Shown one piece after another: positions 36,341 through 46,084 of a DNA stretch of 59,037 nucleotides. Source of the stretch: Candidatus Muiribacteriota bacterium (GTDB taxonomy: Bacteria; Muiribacteriota; DAOVTB01); the NCBI GenBank assembly GCA_030633305.1, contig DAOVTB010000005.1, forward strand, positions 1 through 59,037, given 5' to 3'. Both the position numbers and the translations under genes were made by a program. Positions within the stretch are counted from its first letter, which is position 1, and each line of letters starts with the position of its first letter. The notes under the pieces were generated by a model, which worked only from the letters and a program-made list of their open reading frames with translations, had not been told where the DNA came from and did not search any database.

Positions 36341-37249
36341 GTGAAATTCAAAAATTATTATATAATTATAATATTTCTTGCAGTTTTCATGTTTTCTGGA
36401 TGTGGGAAACAGCAGGAAAAAAAATATTCACCTGAATTCTCAACAATCCCGCCAATTTCAGAAGTTGAATATGTTTTTGGAGTTCATCCGCTACATAACC
36501 CCCAAAGACTTTTTAATGTGTTTGGACCAATGATGGAATATCTGTCAAAAAAAATTGATGGCGTTTCATTCAAATTAGAGGCATCACGGAATTATGCATC
36601 TTTTGATAAAAAACTATATTCCAGAAAATTCCATTTTGCACTGCCAAATCCGTTTCAGACTATCAATGCAATTGATAAAGGATATAGAGTTTTTGGTAAA
36701 ATGGGGGATGACCAGAATTTCAGGGGGATAATTCTAGTTAGAAAAGACAGTGGAATAAAAAAAGTATCAGATTTAAAAGGAAAAGCAATCAGTTATCCTG
36801 CACCTACGGCACTTGCTGCAACCATGATGCCTCAATATTATTTACAAACACATGGTTTGAATGTCATTACAGATATTGATAATAAATACGTTGGTTCCCA
36901 GGAATCATCAATTATGAATGTATTTTTTAGAAAAACTCAGGCTGCAGCGACCTGGCCACCACCGTGGAAAGCATTAAGTGCTGAAAGACCTGAATTAGCC
37001 GAACAATTGACTGTTATTTGGCAGACGGAACCATTAATAAATAATGGCCTGGTTGTATTACCTGAGGTTCCTGAAAAAGTTGTCCAACAGGTTATTAATT
37101 TACTGACAGGACTTAGGGGTCATGAAGAGGGAAGAAATATTCTAAAACGGATGGAACTTTCTTGCTATGAAGTGGCAAATAATAATACCTATTCACTTAT
37201 TCGTGATTTTCTTAAAAAGTTTACAAGTAAAGTGAGGAAAATACAATAA
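36341..37249 (+). CDS. PhnD-like periplasmic substrate-binding lipoprotein
   Basis: The product is 302 residues and starts with GTG. A lipoprotein signal ends in FMFSGCGKQ, so it should be anchored to a membrane. The binding domain (about 40-295) shows VFGVHPLHNP, the LKGKAISYPAPTALAATMMPQYYL core and AAATWPPPWKAL, typical of phosphate/phosphonate-type PhnD binding proteins. No ABC permease or ATPase accompanies it; instead the next gene is a transmembrane hybrid kinase whose ATG overlaps this stop. It is therefore probably a periplasmic sensor subunit, not a transporter part. Confidence 0.8.
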   Translation: MKFKNYYIIIIFLAVFMFSGCGKQQEKKYSPEFSTIPPISEVEYVFGVHPLHNPQRLFNVFGPMMEYLSKKIDGVSFKLEASRNYASFDKKLYSRKFHFALPNPFQTINAIDKGYRVFGKMGDDQNFRGIILVRKDSGIKKVSDLKGKAISYPAPTALAATMMPQYYLQTHGLNVITDIDNKYVGSQESSIMNVFFRKTQAAATWPPPWKALSAERPELAEQLTVIWQTEPLINNGLVVLPEVPEKVVQQVINLLTGLRGHEEGRNILKRMELSCYEVANNNTYSLIRDFLKKFTSKVRKIQ

Positions 37250-39552
37250 TGCTGGCTACTATTAAAAAGATTTGTACAAAATCAATTATACGGGAGTTAA
37301 TGGTTGGTATTGTATTAGTTCATGCCATTCTTATAACTATTTTCATAGTTGATATGATTAGCAAAGAAGAAAAATTTCTTATAAAATATAGTAAAAATCA
37401 TGCTTTTGATCTTGCAGAAACACTTGCTGCAAATTCTACTTCATGGGTTCTTTCACAGGACTTTATAGGTATGGAGGAAATTATTAATGCTCAATCAGGT
37501 ATTTTTGGGATTGAATATGCCATGATTGTGGATACAAAAGGTATGGTTCTCGCTTATACAGACAAAAATCAGGTTGGTAAATATTTAGGAGATGAAATAA
37601 GCAAAACTCTTTCAAAAGCTCTGCCTAAACCATATATAATTTTAAGTAATTCTCAATTGATTGATGTAGCTGTTCCAATTTTATATAATAATAAGCACAT
37701 TGGTTGGGCGAGGATTGGTATAAGCCGTTTGGGAATTACTAATGCTATTAAATCTGCCAAAAGGAATGGTATTGTGTATATGTTGATTGCTATTCTTGTT
37801 GGTACCATTTTTGCATGGTTTTTGGGGCATAATTTGACAACTGACATCAGAAAGCTGATTTTTCGTGCTGATAAACTGAAAAAGGGTGAAAAAGACATTA
37901 ACTTTATTTTAGACAGGGAAGATGAACTTGGTCAAATGTCTAAAAACTTTCAGGAACTCCATGAAACTTTATTATTAACCCAGCGGAACAATTTAAAAAC
38001 CGAAGTGTACAAACGTAATAAGGCAGAACAGGATTTATTATCAGAAAAAGAACGACTTGCAGTTACTCTGCGTTCTATTGGTGATGGTGTTATTACCACC
38101 GATCTTGATGGGAAAATTGTTTTAATAAATAAAATTACTGAAAAGTTAACCGGATGGAGCCAGCAGGATGCTGTTGGTAAACAGATTAGGGAAGTTTTCA
38201 ACATCGTAAATGAAAAAACCGGAATTACATGTGAAAATCCTGTATATAAGGTTCTTAAAGAAAGCAAGAATATTGGTTTAGCCAGTCATACTGTTCTTAT
38301 TTCGAAAGATGGAACACAATATATTATTGAAGACAGCTGTGCTCCAATATTAAACTCAGAAAGCAAAATAATTGGTACAGTTCTTGTGTATCGGGATGTG
38401 ACTGAGGGAAAAAAGATGGAAGAGGAATTACTTAAAGTCAAAAAACTTGAATCTGTTGGAGTACTGGCTGGTGGTATTGCACATGATTTTAATAATATTC
38501 TAACTGCTATTCTTGGAAATATCGAATTAGCTGAAAGCTATACTGATTCCACAAATAAAATATATCCGTTTTTGCAGAATGCTATAAATGCATCAATTCG
38601 AGCAAAAGATCTCACCCATCAGCTTCTCACTTTTGCTAAAGGTGGTAATCCGGTTAAACAAACTTCAGCTATAAACCAAATCATAACTGATTCTGCCAAT
38701 TTTGTTCTTCACGGAAGCTCGGTAATGTGCAATTACAAAATTCCACTCGATTTATGGAAAGTAGATGTTGATTCAGGTCAAATAAGTCAAGTAATCCAAA
38801 ACATAATTATAAATTCCCGAGAGGCGATGCCGGATGGCGGAGTGATTGAAGTAGTCTGTGAAAATATTGAAGATATTAGTAACGAAACAATATCATTACC
38901 TGATCAAAAATATATTAAAATAATTATTTCTGATTCTGGTTCTGGAATCTCTGATAAATATATTGATAGAATTTTTGATCCATATTTCACAACTAAGAAA
39001 ATGGGAAGTGGTCTTGGTCTTGCAATATGCCATTCAATTATTGGTAAACATGATGGCAATATTTCAGTGCAATCACAATTAAACAAAGGAACAGCTTTTA
39101 CAATATATATTCCTGCTGTGTTGTTTTTAACACAAGATCCGGAGATTAAAAAGGCCAAAGTTATTGACTCTGAAAAAAAGGCAACCATTATGGTTATGGA
39201 TGACGAATCAATGATTCTGGAAACGGTAGACCAGATACTTATGAAATTTGGACATAAAGTTATTCTGGTCAAAAATGGTCATGAAGCAATTGAATTATAC
39301 AACAAATATATAAATGATAGTAATCCCATTGATATCATTATCATGGATTTGACTATCCCTGGTGGTATGGGTAGTAAAGATGCTGTACAAGAAATATTGA
39401 GAATCAATCCGGAGGCAAAAGCTATAGTAGCAAGTGGTTATTCCAATGATCCTGTCATGGCTAATTATAAAGACTATGGCTTCAAAGCTTCAATTTCCAA
39501 GCCGTTTCAACTGGCAGAATTAAATGAGTTAATTATAAAAGTATTAGAATAA
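37249..39552 (+). CDS. Transmembrane hybrid histidine kinase coupled to PhnD-like protein
   Basis: The product is 767 residues. Membrane helices at about 16-36 and 175-198 enclose a periplasmic domain with VDTKGMVLAYTD and VPILYNNKHIGWARIGIS, a Cache-like pattern. HAMP (about 198-245), PAS (about 268-390), HisKA with GGIAHDFNNILTAILG, HATPase (NIIINSREAMPDGG, ISDSGSGIS, GSGLGLAIC) and a receiver (MVMDDESMI, acceptor DIIIMDLTIPGG, SKPFQ) follow. The ATG shares one base with the preceding stop. The partner output protein is not in the window. The organisation parallels periplasmic-binding-protein-dependent kinases such as TorT/TorS. Confidence 0.88.
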   Translation: MLATIKKICTKSIIRELMVGIVLVHAILITIFIVDMISKEEKFLIKYSKNHAFDLAETLAANSTSWVLSQDFIGMEEIINAQSGIFGIEYAMIVDTKGMVLAYTDKNQVGKYLGDEISKTLSKALPKPYIILSNSQLIDVAVPILYNNKHIGWARIGISRLGITNAIKSAKRNGIVYMLIAILVGTIFAWFLGHNLTTDIRKLIFRADKLKKGEKDINFILDREDELGQMSKNFQELHETLLLTQRNNLKTEVYKRNKAEQDLLSEKERLAVTLRSIGDGVITTDLDGKIVLINKITEKLTGWSQQDAVGKQIREVFNIVNEKTGITCENPVYKVLKESKNIGLASHTVLISKDGTQYIIEDSCAPILNSESKIIGTVLVYRDVTEGKKMEEELLKVKKLESVGVLAGGIAHDFNNILTAILGNIELAESYTDSTNKIYPFLQNAINASIRAKDLTHQLLTFAKGGNPVKQTSAINQIITDSANFVLHGSSVMCNYKIPLDLWKVDVDSGQISQVIQNIIINSREAMPDGGVIEVVCENIEDISNETISLPDQKYIKIIISDSGSGISDKYIDRIFDPYFTTKKMGSGLGLAICHSIIGKHDGNISVQSQLNKGTAFTIYIPAVLFLTQDPEIKKAKVIDSEKKATIMVMDDESMILETVDQILMKFGHKVILVKNGHEAIELYNKYINDSNPIDIIIMDLTIPGGMGSKDAVQEILRINPEAKAIVASGYSNDPVMANYKDYGFKASISKPFQLAELNELIIKVLE

Positions 39553-39981
39553 AGTTACAAATGCGAAAATTTCCCGATTCAACCTCGGAAAATTCTGAGG
39601 AATAATTAAAAAAGTGCATGTTTTTTTATTTATCAATCCAAATTATTGAATTCGAGAATAACAGATAGAACATATCGTAAAAATCAAATTGCTGAATAAA
39701 TAGCCATTATGTTATAGTTATAATTACATACTTGATTTTATAATTGATACAAAATATTCCTATTCTCCAATGGCAATCGCTATTGGATGGGGAAAAGGAT
39801 TGTCAGGAAAGAATATTCTCAAATTAGGATTGCGTCATGCAAGTTACAGCAGAGTATGTCATTCCAAGGCAACCTTTTAGAAAAAAGATATGTTAGTTTC
39901 TCTATTATTGTAAGTAAATTATCAAAACAAATTAAGTTGAGTAAGGCCATCAGTTTTTTTTCTATATTCATCTGGAATTAG
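39553..39981. other. Gene-free stretch
   Basis: No supported gene is seen. A weak hairpin CCTCGG/CTGAGG lies near 39583, without a T-run next to it. A clean 8-bp hairpin, CCAATGGC/GCTATTGG around AATC, lies at about 39768-39787. A 64-codon frame starting at 39787 has no ribosome site and no protein-like composition. The promoter of the next operon begins at 39982. Confidence 0.5.
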
Positions 39982-40009
39982 TTGACAAATGTCTTATATG
40001 TATTAGAAT
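39982..40009 (+). promoter_or_regulatory. Sigma-70-type promoter
   Basis: TTGACA (39982-39987), a 16-base spacer and TAGAAT (40004-40009) lie 30 bases before the exported-protein gene; GGAGGAGAG precedes the ATG. Confidence 0.6.
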
Positions 40010-40039
40010 AGTAACACGAGTATATATTAGGAGGAGAGA

Positions 40040-41026
40040 ATGACGGAAAAAATTATTGTAGTTTTACTTGCTGTTTTTTTTCTAGGCAGCTTTGCTTATA
40101 CTGCTGATGAAGGGAATCCTGTAGTCTCATTTGAGTTTCTATTGAATCGTCAAATGAATGAAGTAAAAGCAGGTGTATTACCTGAAGAAACAGGCGCAAT
40201 AAAAGATATAAAGGATGTTTTGAAAACATCTGATAACTATCTTGATCTTGAATTCGCATTGGATACTTTCAGAAAGTATCAGAAACAAAAGAATATCAAA
40301 AAAAATCTGAGACCGCTTGCACCAGTTGCAAAGGTTTTACTTGAAAAGATAACTTTTTCAAGTGTCAAAGCAAAACGTGATCTTGCAGCAGAGAAAAAAG
40401 AATTCAGAAAATATTATACTGCTTTTTCGAAAAAACCTTTGAAGAAAGGTTTTATGCTTGATGGACCAAAATCTAAAGTATGGAAACCAATCATTGTTTC
40501 CATAAAGGATAAAAAATCTGAAAGAAGAGTAAAACTTTTAAAGGATATTACTGATAGACATAGCGGAAGGATTGCAGCATCTTATTCTTATACAAAAGGT
40601 TCTGATAAACTTGATACATACAACTATATCCTTGAAGGGGATGCAAAATTTGTTGAAAGATTAACTGGATATTATGATGCTAAAAGACCTTCAAAATCCC
40701 TAAGTGTAAAGCTTAATTTGCAATCAGGCGGCATGTTGAGCAAGATCAACTCTACTGTCAATGTTAATGCTCCTGCGGAATTGGGGCCTGTTGGTGCGCT
40801 TAACTGGATCAATAATAAAGTAATCGGTAAAGACTGGGATTATATTTATGAGAGTTTGCCAAAGGAATTTGATAAACATAAAACTGAAAAAGAAAAAGAT
40901 GGCAATGTTATGTGGCGTGTAAAAAATGGAAAAATCAAATATACTATTGTTTATCCTGCCGAGCCGAATATTGTACTGCAGGTTTCTGAAGAAGACTCTG
41001 GTACAAAATACTATGAAACACGTTAG
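40040..41026 (+). CDS. Exported hypothetical protein
   Basis: The product is 328 residues with a signal peptide (about 1-21, ending SFAYTAD). The first half is helical and Lys-rich. The second half alternates beta-type segments, for example KLDTYNYILEGDAKFVERLTGYY and SLSVKLNLQSGGML, and ends IKYTIVYPAEPNIVLQV. No known domain is recognised. It shares an operon with the coiled-coil protein 12 bases downstream and has a strong ribosome site. Probably a periplasmic or outer-surface partner of that protein. Confidence 0.6.
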   Translation: MTEKIIVVLLAVFFLGSFAYTADEGNPVVSFEFLLNRQMNEVKAGVLPEETGAIKDIKDVLKTSDNYLDLEFALDTFRKYQKQKNIKKNLRPLAPVAKVLLEKITFSSVKAKRDLAAEKKEFRKYYTAFSKKPLKKGFMLDGPKSKVWKPIIVSIKDKKSERRVKLLKDITDRHSGRIAASYSYTKGSDKLDTYNYILEGDAKFVERLTGYYDAKRPSKSLSVKLNLQSGGMLSKINSTVNVNAPAELGPVGALNWINNKVIGKDWDYIYESLPKEFDKHKTEKEKDGNVMWRVKNGKIKYTIVYPAEPNIVLQVSEEDSGTKYYETR

Positions 41027-41038
41027 GAGGCAGAAATT

Positions 41039-42364
41039 ATGAAAAAATATGTATTTATAATATTAACAATTGTTGTATTTTCAGGACTTCTAACTGCGTC
41101 GCAGGGTGAAATAGCTAATCTTATCAAGAAACTTGATCAGCTTGATTCATCTCTTTATGATGTTGAATTTAAACTTGATGGCCTGTACAAAGAAAGAATG
41201 GAATATGATGGAGCAGGAGGATGGTTTAACGGAATTTTTCATAAGAAAGCCAAGAAAAAACTCGAAAAGAAGATGAAAGAGGCAGAAACAGGAGTTTCTT
41301 CTACTTATGGTGAAATGCAGCAGATTAGAAAAACAATCCAGAAGAAAATTTATGCTGTAGCATTTGAATATGAGAAATCTGGTGATTATCAAAGTGCAAT
41401 TGAATGGTATTTGAAACTTGCTCAGATTACAAATAATGTTAAATTCAGGATAGGTTCCTGTTATAAAAAGGCTAAGGATTATTCCAAAGCTTTAAAATGG
41501 TTTTTTGAACTTCCGCGTGATGATAACAATCTTTATGAAATTGCTGATTGTTATGAACTCTGGAATAAACCAAAGGATGCATTTCAGTGGTACATGGATG
41601 TTTTAAAACAGTTCAATAATACTGACATTGAACTTAGAGCCCTTAACAAGCTTGAAACTATGGAATATCCTGGAAAAGCTGCTGATTATCCACAGTATAA
41701 GAGATTTGTGTCAGATACTTATGTTTTAAAGGCTTTTATGAATTTTCAGCCAAATATGGCATTAGCTAAACAGGATTTTCTCAAGGCTTCAAAATATTTT
41801 AAAGAATACTCTAATCTTAAGTCTGATCGCGTTGCTGGTGAATCGATTGTTATGCGTTACAGGCATAAATGGGAAGAAGCAATGCAGATCCTTGAAGAAC
41901 AGAGATACCATGCTGAAGACTATTATCAGAACAAGCTGGACCATGCTCAGAGAGAATATGATTATGCCTGTCAGGAATATGATGATGGACTTCGACAGGC
42001 TGAAAATGATTATCATTATGAATTACAGGAATTGAAAAGACAGCATAATTATTACAGACAGGAAGCAGAACAATATAAAAAAGAAGGTCGTACACCTGAA
42101 GAAATAGCTTCTGCAGTTAAATGGGCAGAACATTACAAGAGAGAACATCGTAATCTTCAACAGCCTTATGCACATGAAAGATTCGTTCAGGATTCTGTTA
42201 GTTATGAAAGAGAAGAACGTGAAAGTGCGAATGCTGAGTATCAGAGAATTGTTCGTAATCGACGTCAGATTATCGATGATTATCTTAGACCGTATAGATC
42301 ACGTGTAAACGAATCTAACAAACGCTTTAAGACAATTGAAATGTTGTATCAGCAAGCTTTCTAA
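41039..42364 (+). CDS. Exported TPR-like protein with long Tyr/Glu-rich coiled coil
   Basis: The product is 441 residues with a signal peptide (about 1-20). Residues 110-215 have TPR-like units: AFEYEKSGDYQSAIEWYLKL, SCYKKAKDYSKALKWFFEL and DCYELWNKPKDAFQWYMDV. From about 285 to 430 the protein is a charged helix rich in Tyr, Glu, Arg and Gln, such as NKLDHAQREYDYACQEYDDG, likely a coiled coil. It is expected in the periplasm and could bind peptides or other proteins. AGGAGG precedes the start. A strong terminator follows at 42403. Confidence 0.7.
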   Translation: MKKYVFIILTIVVFSGLLTASQGEIANLIKKLDQLDSSLYDVEFKLDGLYKERMEYDGAGGWFNGIFHKKAKKKLEKKMKEAETGVSSTYGEMQQIRKTIQKKIYAVAFEYEKSGDYQSAIEWYLKLAQITNNVKFRIGSCYKKAKDYSKALKWFFELPRDDNNLYEIADCYELWNKPKDAFQWYMDVLKQFNNTDIELRALNKLETMEYPGKAADYPQYKRFVSDTYVLKAFMNFQPNMALAKQDFLKASKYFKEYSNLKSDRVAGESIVMRYRHKWEEAMQILEEQRYHAEDYYQNKLDHAQREYDYACQEYDDGLRQAENDYHYELQELKRQHNYYRQEAEQYKKEGRTPEEIASAVKWAEHYKREHRNLQQPYAHERFVQDSVSYEREERESANAEYQRIVRNRRQIIDDYLRPYRSRVNESNKRFKTIEMLYQQAF

Positions 42365-42402
42365 GAAATCACAGATCAATAAAAAGTAATGATAAAATTG
42401 TA

Positions 42403-42436
42403 GGGGCGGATTCCAAATCCGCCCTTTTATTTTTTA
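42403..42436 (+). terminator. Terminator hairpin made from a dispersed repeat
   Basis: GGGCGGATT and AATCCGCCC pair perfectly over 9 bp around CCA, followed by TTTTATTTTTT. It ends the coiled-coil protein operon. The same GTAGGGGC-GGATTCC-AAATCC wording occurs at 1971-2006, so a mobile repeat seems to serve as a terminator here. Confidence 0.8.
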
Positions 42437-42466
42437 TAACTTATCTAATTTGCTTATGAATTCGGA

Positions 42467-44409
42467 TTAGGAGTCTTCTTTTGCTCCCGCTGATCTAAGT
42501 GCAGCAGCAATTTCTTGATGTCCGTCACTTACTGCAATGCTAAGTAAATAATGTCCAGAATCATTTCTGGAATTTACATCTGAACCTGCTGAAATCAGTA
42601 GTTTTACAATTGCTTCTGAGTTATTGACTACGGCAAGGATAATTGCATTATCATTATCGTGGTTTTTAATGTTTACATCAGCACCTTTTTCAAGCAGAAT
42701 ATTTACGATCTCTTTATTTTTATGGCTTCAATAAGTGGGGAGTTTCCTTTTTTATTTGCTTTATTATAATCAGCACCATTATTTAATAGTTCATGTATCA
42801 TGGCTATATTTTTTTTGTGAATGGAGAAAATCAATGCAGTAGATCCGCTGGAGTGTTTATAAGCATTTACATCCACTCCTGATTTTATCAGATGCATTGC
42901 CAAATCATCATTATTGTAGAGAATGGCAACAAGAAGCGAGTTTAACCCGTCTTTATCCTGAATATTCATATCAGCGTTATGGGCAAGGAATAGTTCCATT
43001 AATTCTATGTTCCCTTTTTTAACGACTTTCATTAATGGAGTTCTGCCATAGTTATCCTGCAGGTTTATATTAGCACCAAATTCAAGTAATAATTTACAGT
43101 TTGCAACATCTTCTTTAATTGATAATTTCATGAGTGCTGTCTGGCCTCTGCCATCTTTTGCATCAATATCAGCACTGTATGCAAGTAGCAGTTGAATTGC
43201 ATTAATAAAATTATTATTCGCTGCATACAGGATGATTGGTTCTTCTTCCTGTGTATTTTCATCAGTTTTTACTCCAATTTTCAGAAGCTTTTCCAGAATT
43301 GCAAGATCATGGGTTTTAAGAGCTACTTCAAGTATGGTTTCACCCTTTAAATTTTTCTGATTGAAATTAACTCCAGCTTCCAAAAGAACATCAATAGTTT
43401 TAAGGCACTTGATTTTTACAGCCTTAGTCAGGATAGATTCACCTTCTTTATTCACACTATTAAGGTTTGCAGATTTGGATATCAGCAGATTTGCAATTGC
43501 ATGTTGTTCGTTTTGTACTGCAAGAGATAGGGCAGTTTCTCCTTTTTTATCAGTAAAGTTTACATCTGCATTACGTTTAATAAGTTCTTTTACTATCTTA
43601 TAGTATCCAGTTTCTGAAGCATCCATCAGGACGGTTCGACCATGGTGATCTTTTATATTTGGGTTTGCGCCAGCTTTTAAGAGTAATTTTGCTGAATTAA
43701 GACATGGTTTTTCCAAAGCCCAGAAAAGTGCTGTTTTCCCTCTGCTGTCAAGGCGATCGATATTGTCTGATTTTTGAATCAAAATTTTTACCTCATTTGG
43801 ATGTCCCTTGCCAACGGCGTGCATGAGCTCAGTGTTTGTGAATTGATTCTTACCTGAACCAATTTTTCTGCTCCTGAAAATGAATGATCTTAACAGGAAA
43901 ATAATGATAAGCACACCCAAGATGCCGCCTGTAATCAAACCCCAGAAACCAATTGTATCGAGAAAATCTCTTCTTCTCCCTTCATTTGAACCAGAGTTTC
44001 TGAGAACTTCTTCAATCGCTGTCTGGTGAAATAACTTTGCCATACTAAGTGCAGTATTGCCCATTTTATCCTGCAGGTTACAATCTGCTCCTTTCAAAAT
44101 CAGATATTCCACGATATTTTTATTACCTAAAGTCACTGCTTCCATCAGTGGTGTTTTTTTATCAGAATTTTGTGTATTTACATTTGCTCCGGCATTTATT
44201 AATAATTTTACTTTATTTAGCAGTCCGTTTTTTGCTGCTTTTAATAATTCTTCGTCAAGTTCATCTTTAGTTGAATAGATGTAGGGATTATCTTCGGATA
44301 GATGTTCTTCATTTTTTACAGCCTGAATTATTTCAGATGGAAAAACATTTCCAACCATGAAACATAGAAGAACTGTACATACGAAAGTGAATTTCATGCA
44401 ACAATGCAT
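42467..44409 (-). pseudogene. Ankyrin-repeat membrane protein gene with one-base frameshift near the 3' end
   Basis: From ATG 44409 (AGAGG five bases upstream) the open frame gives 568 residues and stops at 42703. A signal or anchor segment, three ankyrin repeats, a membrane helix (about 153-175) and about ten further repeats are visible. The stop comes in the middle of a repeat, after SPLIEAIKIKRS. In the next frame the repeat continues as NKEIVNILLEKGADVN, with two further repeats to a stop at 42467. Adding one T to the run of five at 42717-42721 restores one frame of 647 residues. The cause could be mutation, phase variation or a base-call error. The truncated product would lack about 80 residues. 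Confidence 0.75.
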
Positions 44410-44629
44410 TACAGCCTCTTTTAGCGTTTATGTAATTTTAATTAATTCAATTTGAGGAGGAAGTTAATAAATAGAGATCTATTATCAATATACAACATAA
44501 TTGATAAATGTCAAGTCGAAATGGCGAAAAGCCAATAATACATTGGAAATTCAAGGTTTGTTAGAATGTGGTTTATAAAATTATGTCAACATTAATAATA
44601 GAATAAATGTTGATTTTTGATTATTCAAT

Positions 44630-44761
44630 CTAGAAATTATATTTTCTATCCTGCAAATATCCTTCAATAAGCTGTGAGAATTCTTTTCTTGGGTTATTTA
44701 TAAAATGTACACCACAACAGATAGTAAATACATAAAAAACAAAATACATCATGTATATCAT
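44630..44761 (-). CDS. Possible small membrane protein, 43 residues
   Basis: The ATG at 44761 lies seven bases after GGGGGTGA, a strong ribosome site. The product begins MIYMMYFVFYVFTICCGVHF, long enough for one membrane helix, followed by a charged tail NNPRKEFSQLIEGYLQDRKY. It is too short for routine gene finding. The good ribosome site and the helix-plus-charged-tail design support it; chance cannot be excluded. Confidence 0.45.
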   Translation of the reverse strand: MIYMMYFVFYVFTICCGVHFINNPRKEFSQLIEGYLQDRKYNF

Positions 44762-45054
44762 TTAAGTCACCCCCATGTTTATAAACAATCTCTCGATTCA
44801 GGTGATATTGATGTTGAAACAATTGTGCCAATAGGATGTTTTTTAGTTAAACTTTTCAAATTAACGTGATAATAGTAATTTATGGAGAAAAAAAGTGATG
44901 AAAATAATGGTATTTAAGTTAAACACGTATTAAAATTTGTATACAATTATGGACAAGTGTATTTTTTGTTGAACAAAAAATGATTTACCGCGAAGGACAC
45001 GAAGAAGTAGATTTATAAAAAGAAAATAAAAGTTGGAAAAGCATTGCTATTGCC

Positions 45055-45082
45055 GTCATTATCTAACTTGATTGGATAATCC
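45055..45082 (+). repeat. GTCAT palindromic repeat, family C copy 5
   Basis: GTC is followed by the stem ATTATCTAA, loop CTTGA and stem TTGGATAAT (one G-T pair), then CC. The outer GTCAT and the loop match copies 1 and 3, while most stem bases have changed in pairs. Confidence 0.75.
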
Positions 45083-45084
45083 AC

Positions 45085-45214
45085 ACCATTTTTCAAATTT
45101 TGGTAGATTAAAGCTAGCTGGCGCTGGGGTCAGGAGACTATGAATTTTTTTGAATTTCAAAGAAAATTAAAGTCCATCTTACCCCTTTTATATTAACTAT
45201 TTGTGTTTTCAATT
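45085..45214 (-). repeat. Intergenic repeat family B, copy 3
   Basis: It is about 95 percent identical over 130 bases to 46859-46989, from ACCATTTTTCAAATTTTGG through GGGGTCAGG and TTACCCCTTTTATATTAACT to TTGTGTTTTCAATT. It shares the AAAAGGGGTAAG and CCCCAGCGCCAG blocks with copies 1 and 2 on the opposite strand. Confidence 0.85.
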
Positions 45215-45215
45215 C

Positions 45216-45286
45216 TTTCTCCTGCGTTCACTGCGATCTCGGCGCGAGGTGTTCTTTTTTCTCTGTGATCTCTATGGTGATTATGC
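45216..45286. repeat. Family D repeat copy
   Basis: The segment contains CCTGCGTTCACTGCGATCTC, GGCGCGAGGTG and CTCTGTGATCTCTATGGTGA. It directly follows a family B copy, the same order as at 46859-47065. Confidence 0.6.
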
Positions 45287-45331
45287 ATTTTATTATTGAG
45301 TCACAATTTGTTTTGTTCGTAATATGAAATC

Positions 45332-45359
45332 TTGACAAAAAGTAACAATGATTTATAAT
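45332..45359 (+). promoter_or_regulatory. Sigma-70-type promoter
   Basis: Perfect TTGACA (45332-45337) and TATAAT (45354-45359) are 16 bases apart, 36 bases before the ATG at 45395. Confidence 0.75.
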
Positions 45360-45394
45360 AGTTATAATAACTAACACGCAGGGGAGAATTATTG

Positions 45395-46006
45395 ATGAAA
45401 AAAGTACTTATTTTAGTTTGTTTAGCATTATTGCTGTTTGCAATGCCATCATACTCAAGAGATCAGGTTAAGGTTGATGGGTTAATGGGTAAAACAATAA
45501 GAGTTCGCTTAGAAGGTACTGAAAAGAGTCAGGTAACTTGTAACTGGGCAATGGGAATTTTTGAATTTTCGACTATCCTTTTTGAGCCAAATGATGATTT
45601 TAAATGGCATAATCATACTTCTGATGATAGTGATAGAGTTAAACTTGAACCAAATCAGAAAAGATTTCAAGTAAGGTCTAAAGGAATCGGAATAACCACA
45701 GTTCATAGAGTGAAATTTATCGGTGGAAACATCGAAATGGCATGCAAATATAAAAATAAAGATGGACTATGCCCTTCTATAAGTGTTGATTACTTTTCTA
45801 AAAAAATGGCAAAGAAAATGGTAAAATATAGAAGATCAAAAGGTATTGATGCACATATGGTAAAACTGGATGGACATATGGTTAAATTGAAATTAAAGCC
45901 AATTAATTCTTCTGACTGGAAATATTATATTGTTCCAGAAAATATTGTTTATTATCTAAGTCCATTTACAACAAGTTGTGCAATAGATATTTCTAATGTT
46001 AAGTAG
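45395..46006 (+). CDS. Exported hypothetical protein
   Basis: The product is 203 residues from the ATG at 45395, eight bases after GGGGAG. A signal peptide (about 1-21, ending SYSRD) precedes a beta-rich mature part, for example GKTIRVRLEGTEKSQVTCNW and GIGITTVHRVKFIGGNIEMAC. A short internal repeat, DAHMVKL/DGHMVKL, lies near residues 150-165. Four mature-part cysteines could form disulfides. No known domain. It is a single-gene unit with its own promoter and a strong terminator. Confidence 0.6.
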   Translation: MKKVLILVCLALLLFAMPSYSRDQVKVDGLMGKTIRVRLEGTEKSQVTCNWAMGIFEFSTILFEPNDDFKWHNHTSDDSDRVKLEPNQKRFQVRSKGIGITTVHRVKFIGGNIEMACKYKNKDGLCPSISVDYFSKKMAKKMVKYRRSKGIDAHMVKLDGHMVKLKLKPINSSDWKYYIVPENIVYYLSPFTTSCAIDISNVK

Positions 46007-46048
46007 AGGAAGATAAAAAATACAAGTAAAGAATAAAAATGAAGTTAA

Positions 46049-46080
46049 GAAGAAGGCAGAATTTATTTCTGCCTTCTTTG
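46049..46080 (+). terminator. Rho-independent terminator
   Basis: AAGAAGGCAGAA and TTCTGCCTTCTT pair over 12 bp around a loop of about six bases, followed by TG-rich sequence. The A-rich left flank could also make it work on the other strand. Confidence 0.65.
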
Positions 46081-46084
46081 TATG

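Larger units (their letters stand above)
44410..45331. other. Gene-poor stretch with repeats
   Basis: Apart from the small reading frame at 44630-44761 there is no gene. The stretch holds a family D fragment at 44988-45007 (TACCGCGAAGGACACGAAG), a family C palindrome (45055-45082), an inverted family B copy (45085-45214) and a family D copy (45216-45286). The rest is A+T-rich sequence without clear signals. Confidence 0.6.

Noticed and set aside
39787-39981. 64-codon plus-strand frame
   Set aside because: No ribosome site, no domain, and amino acid composition like random A+T-rich sequence.
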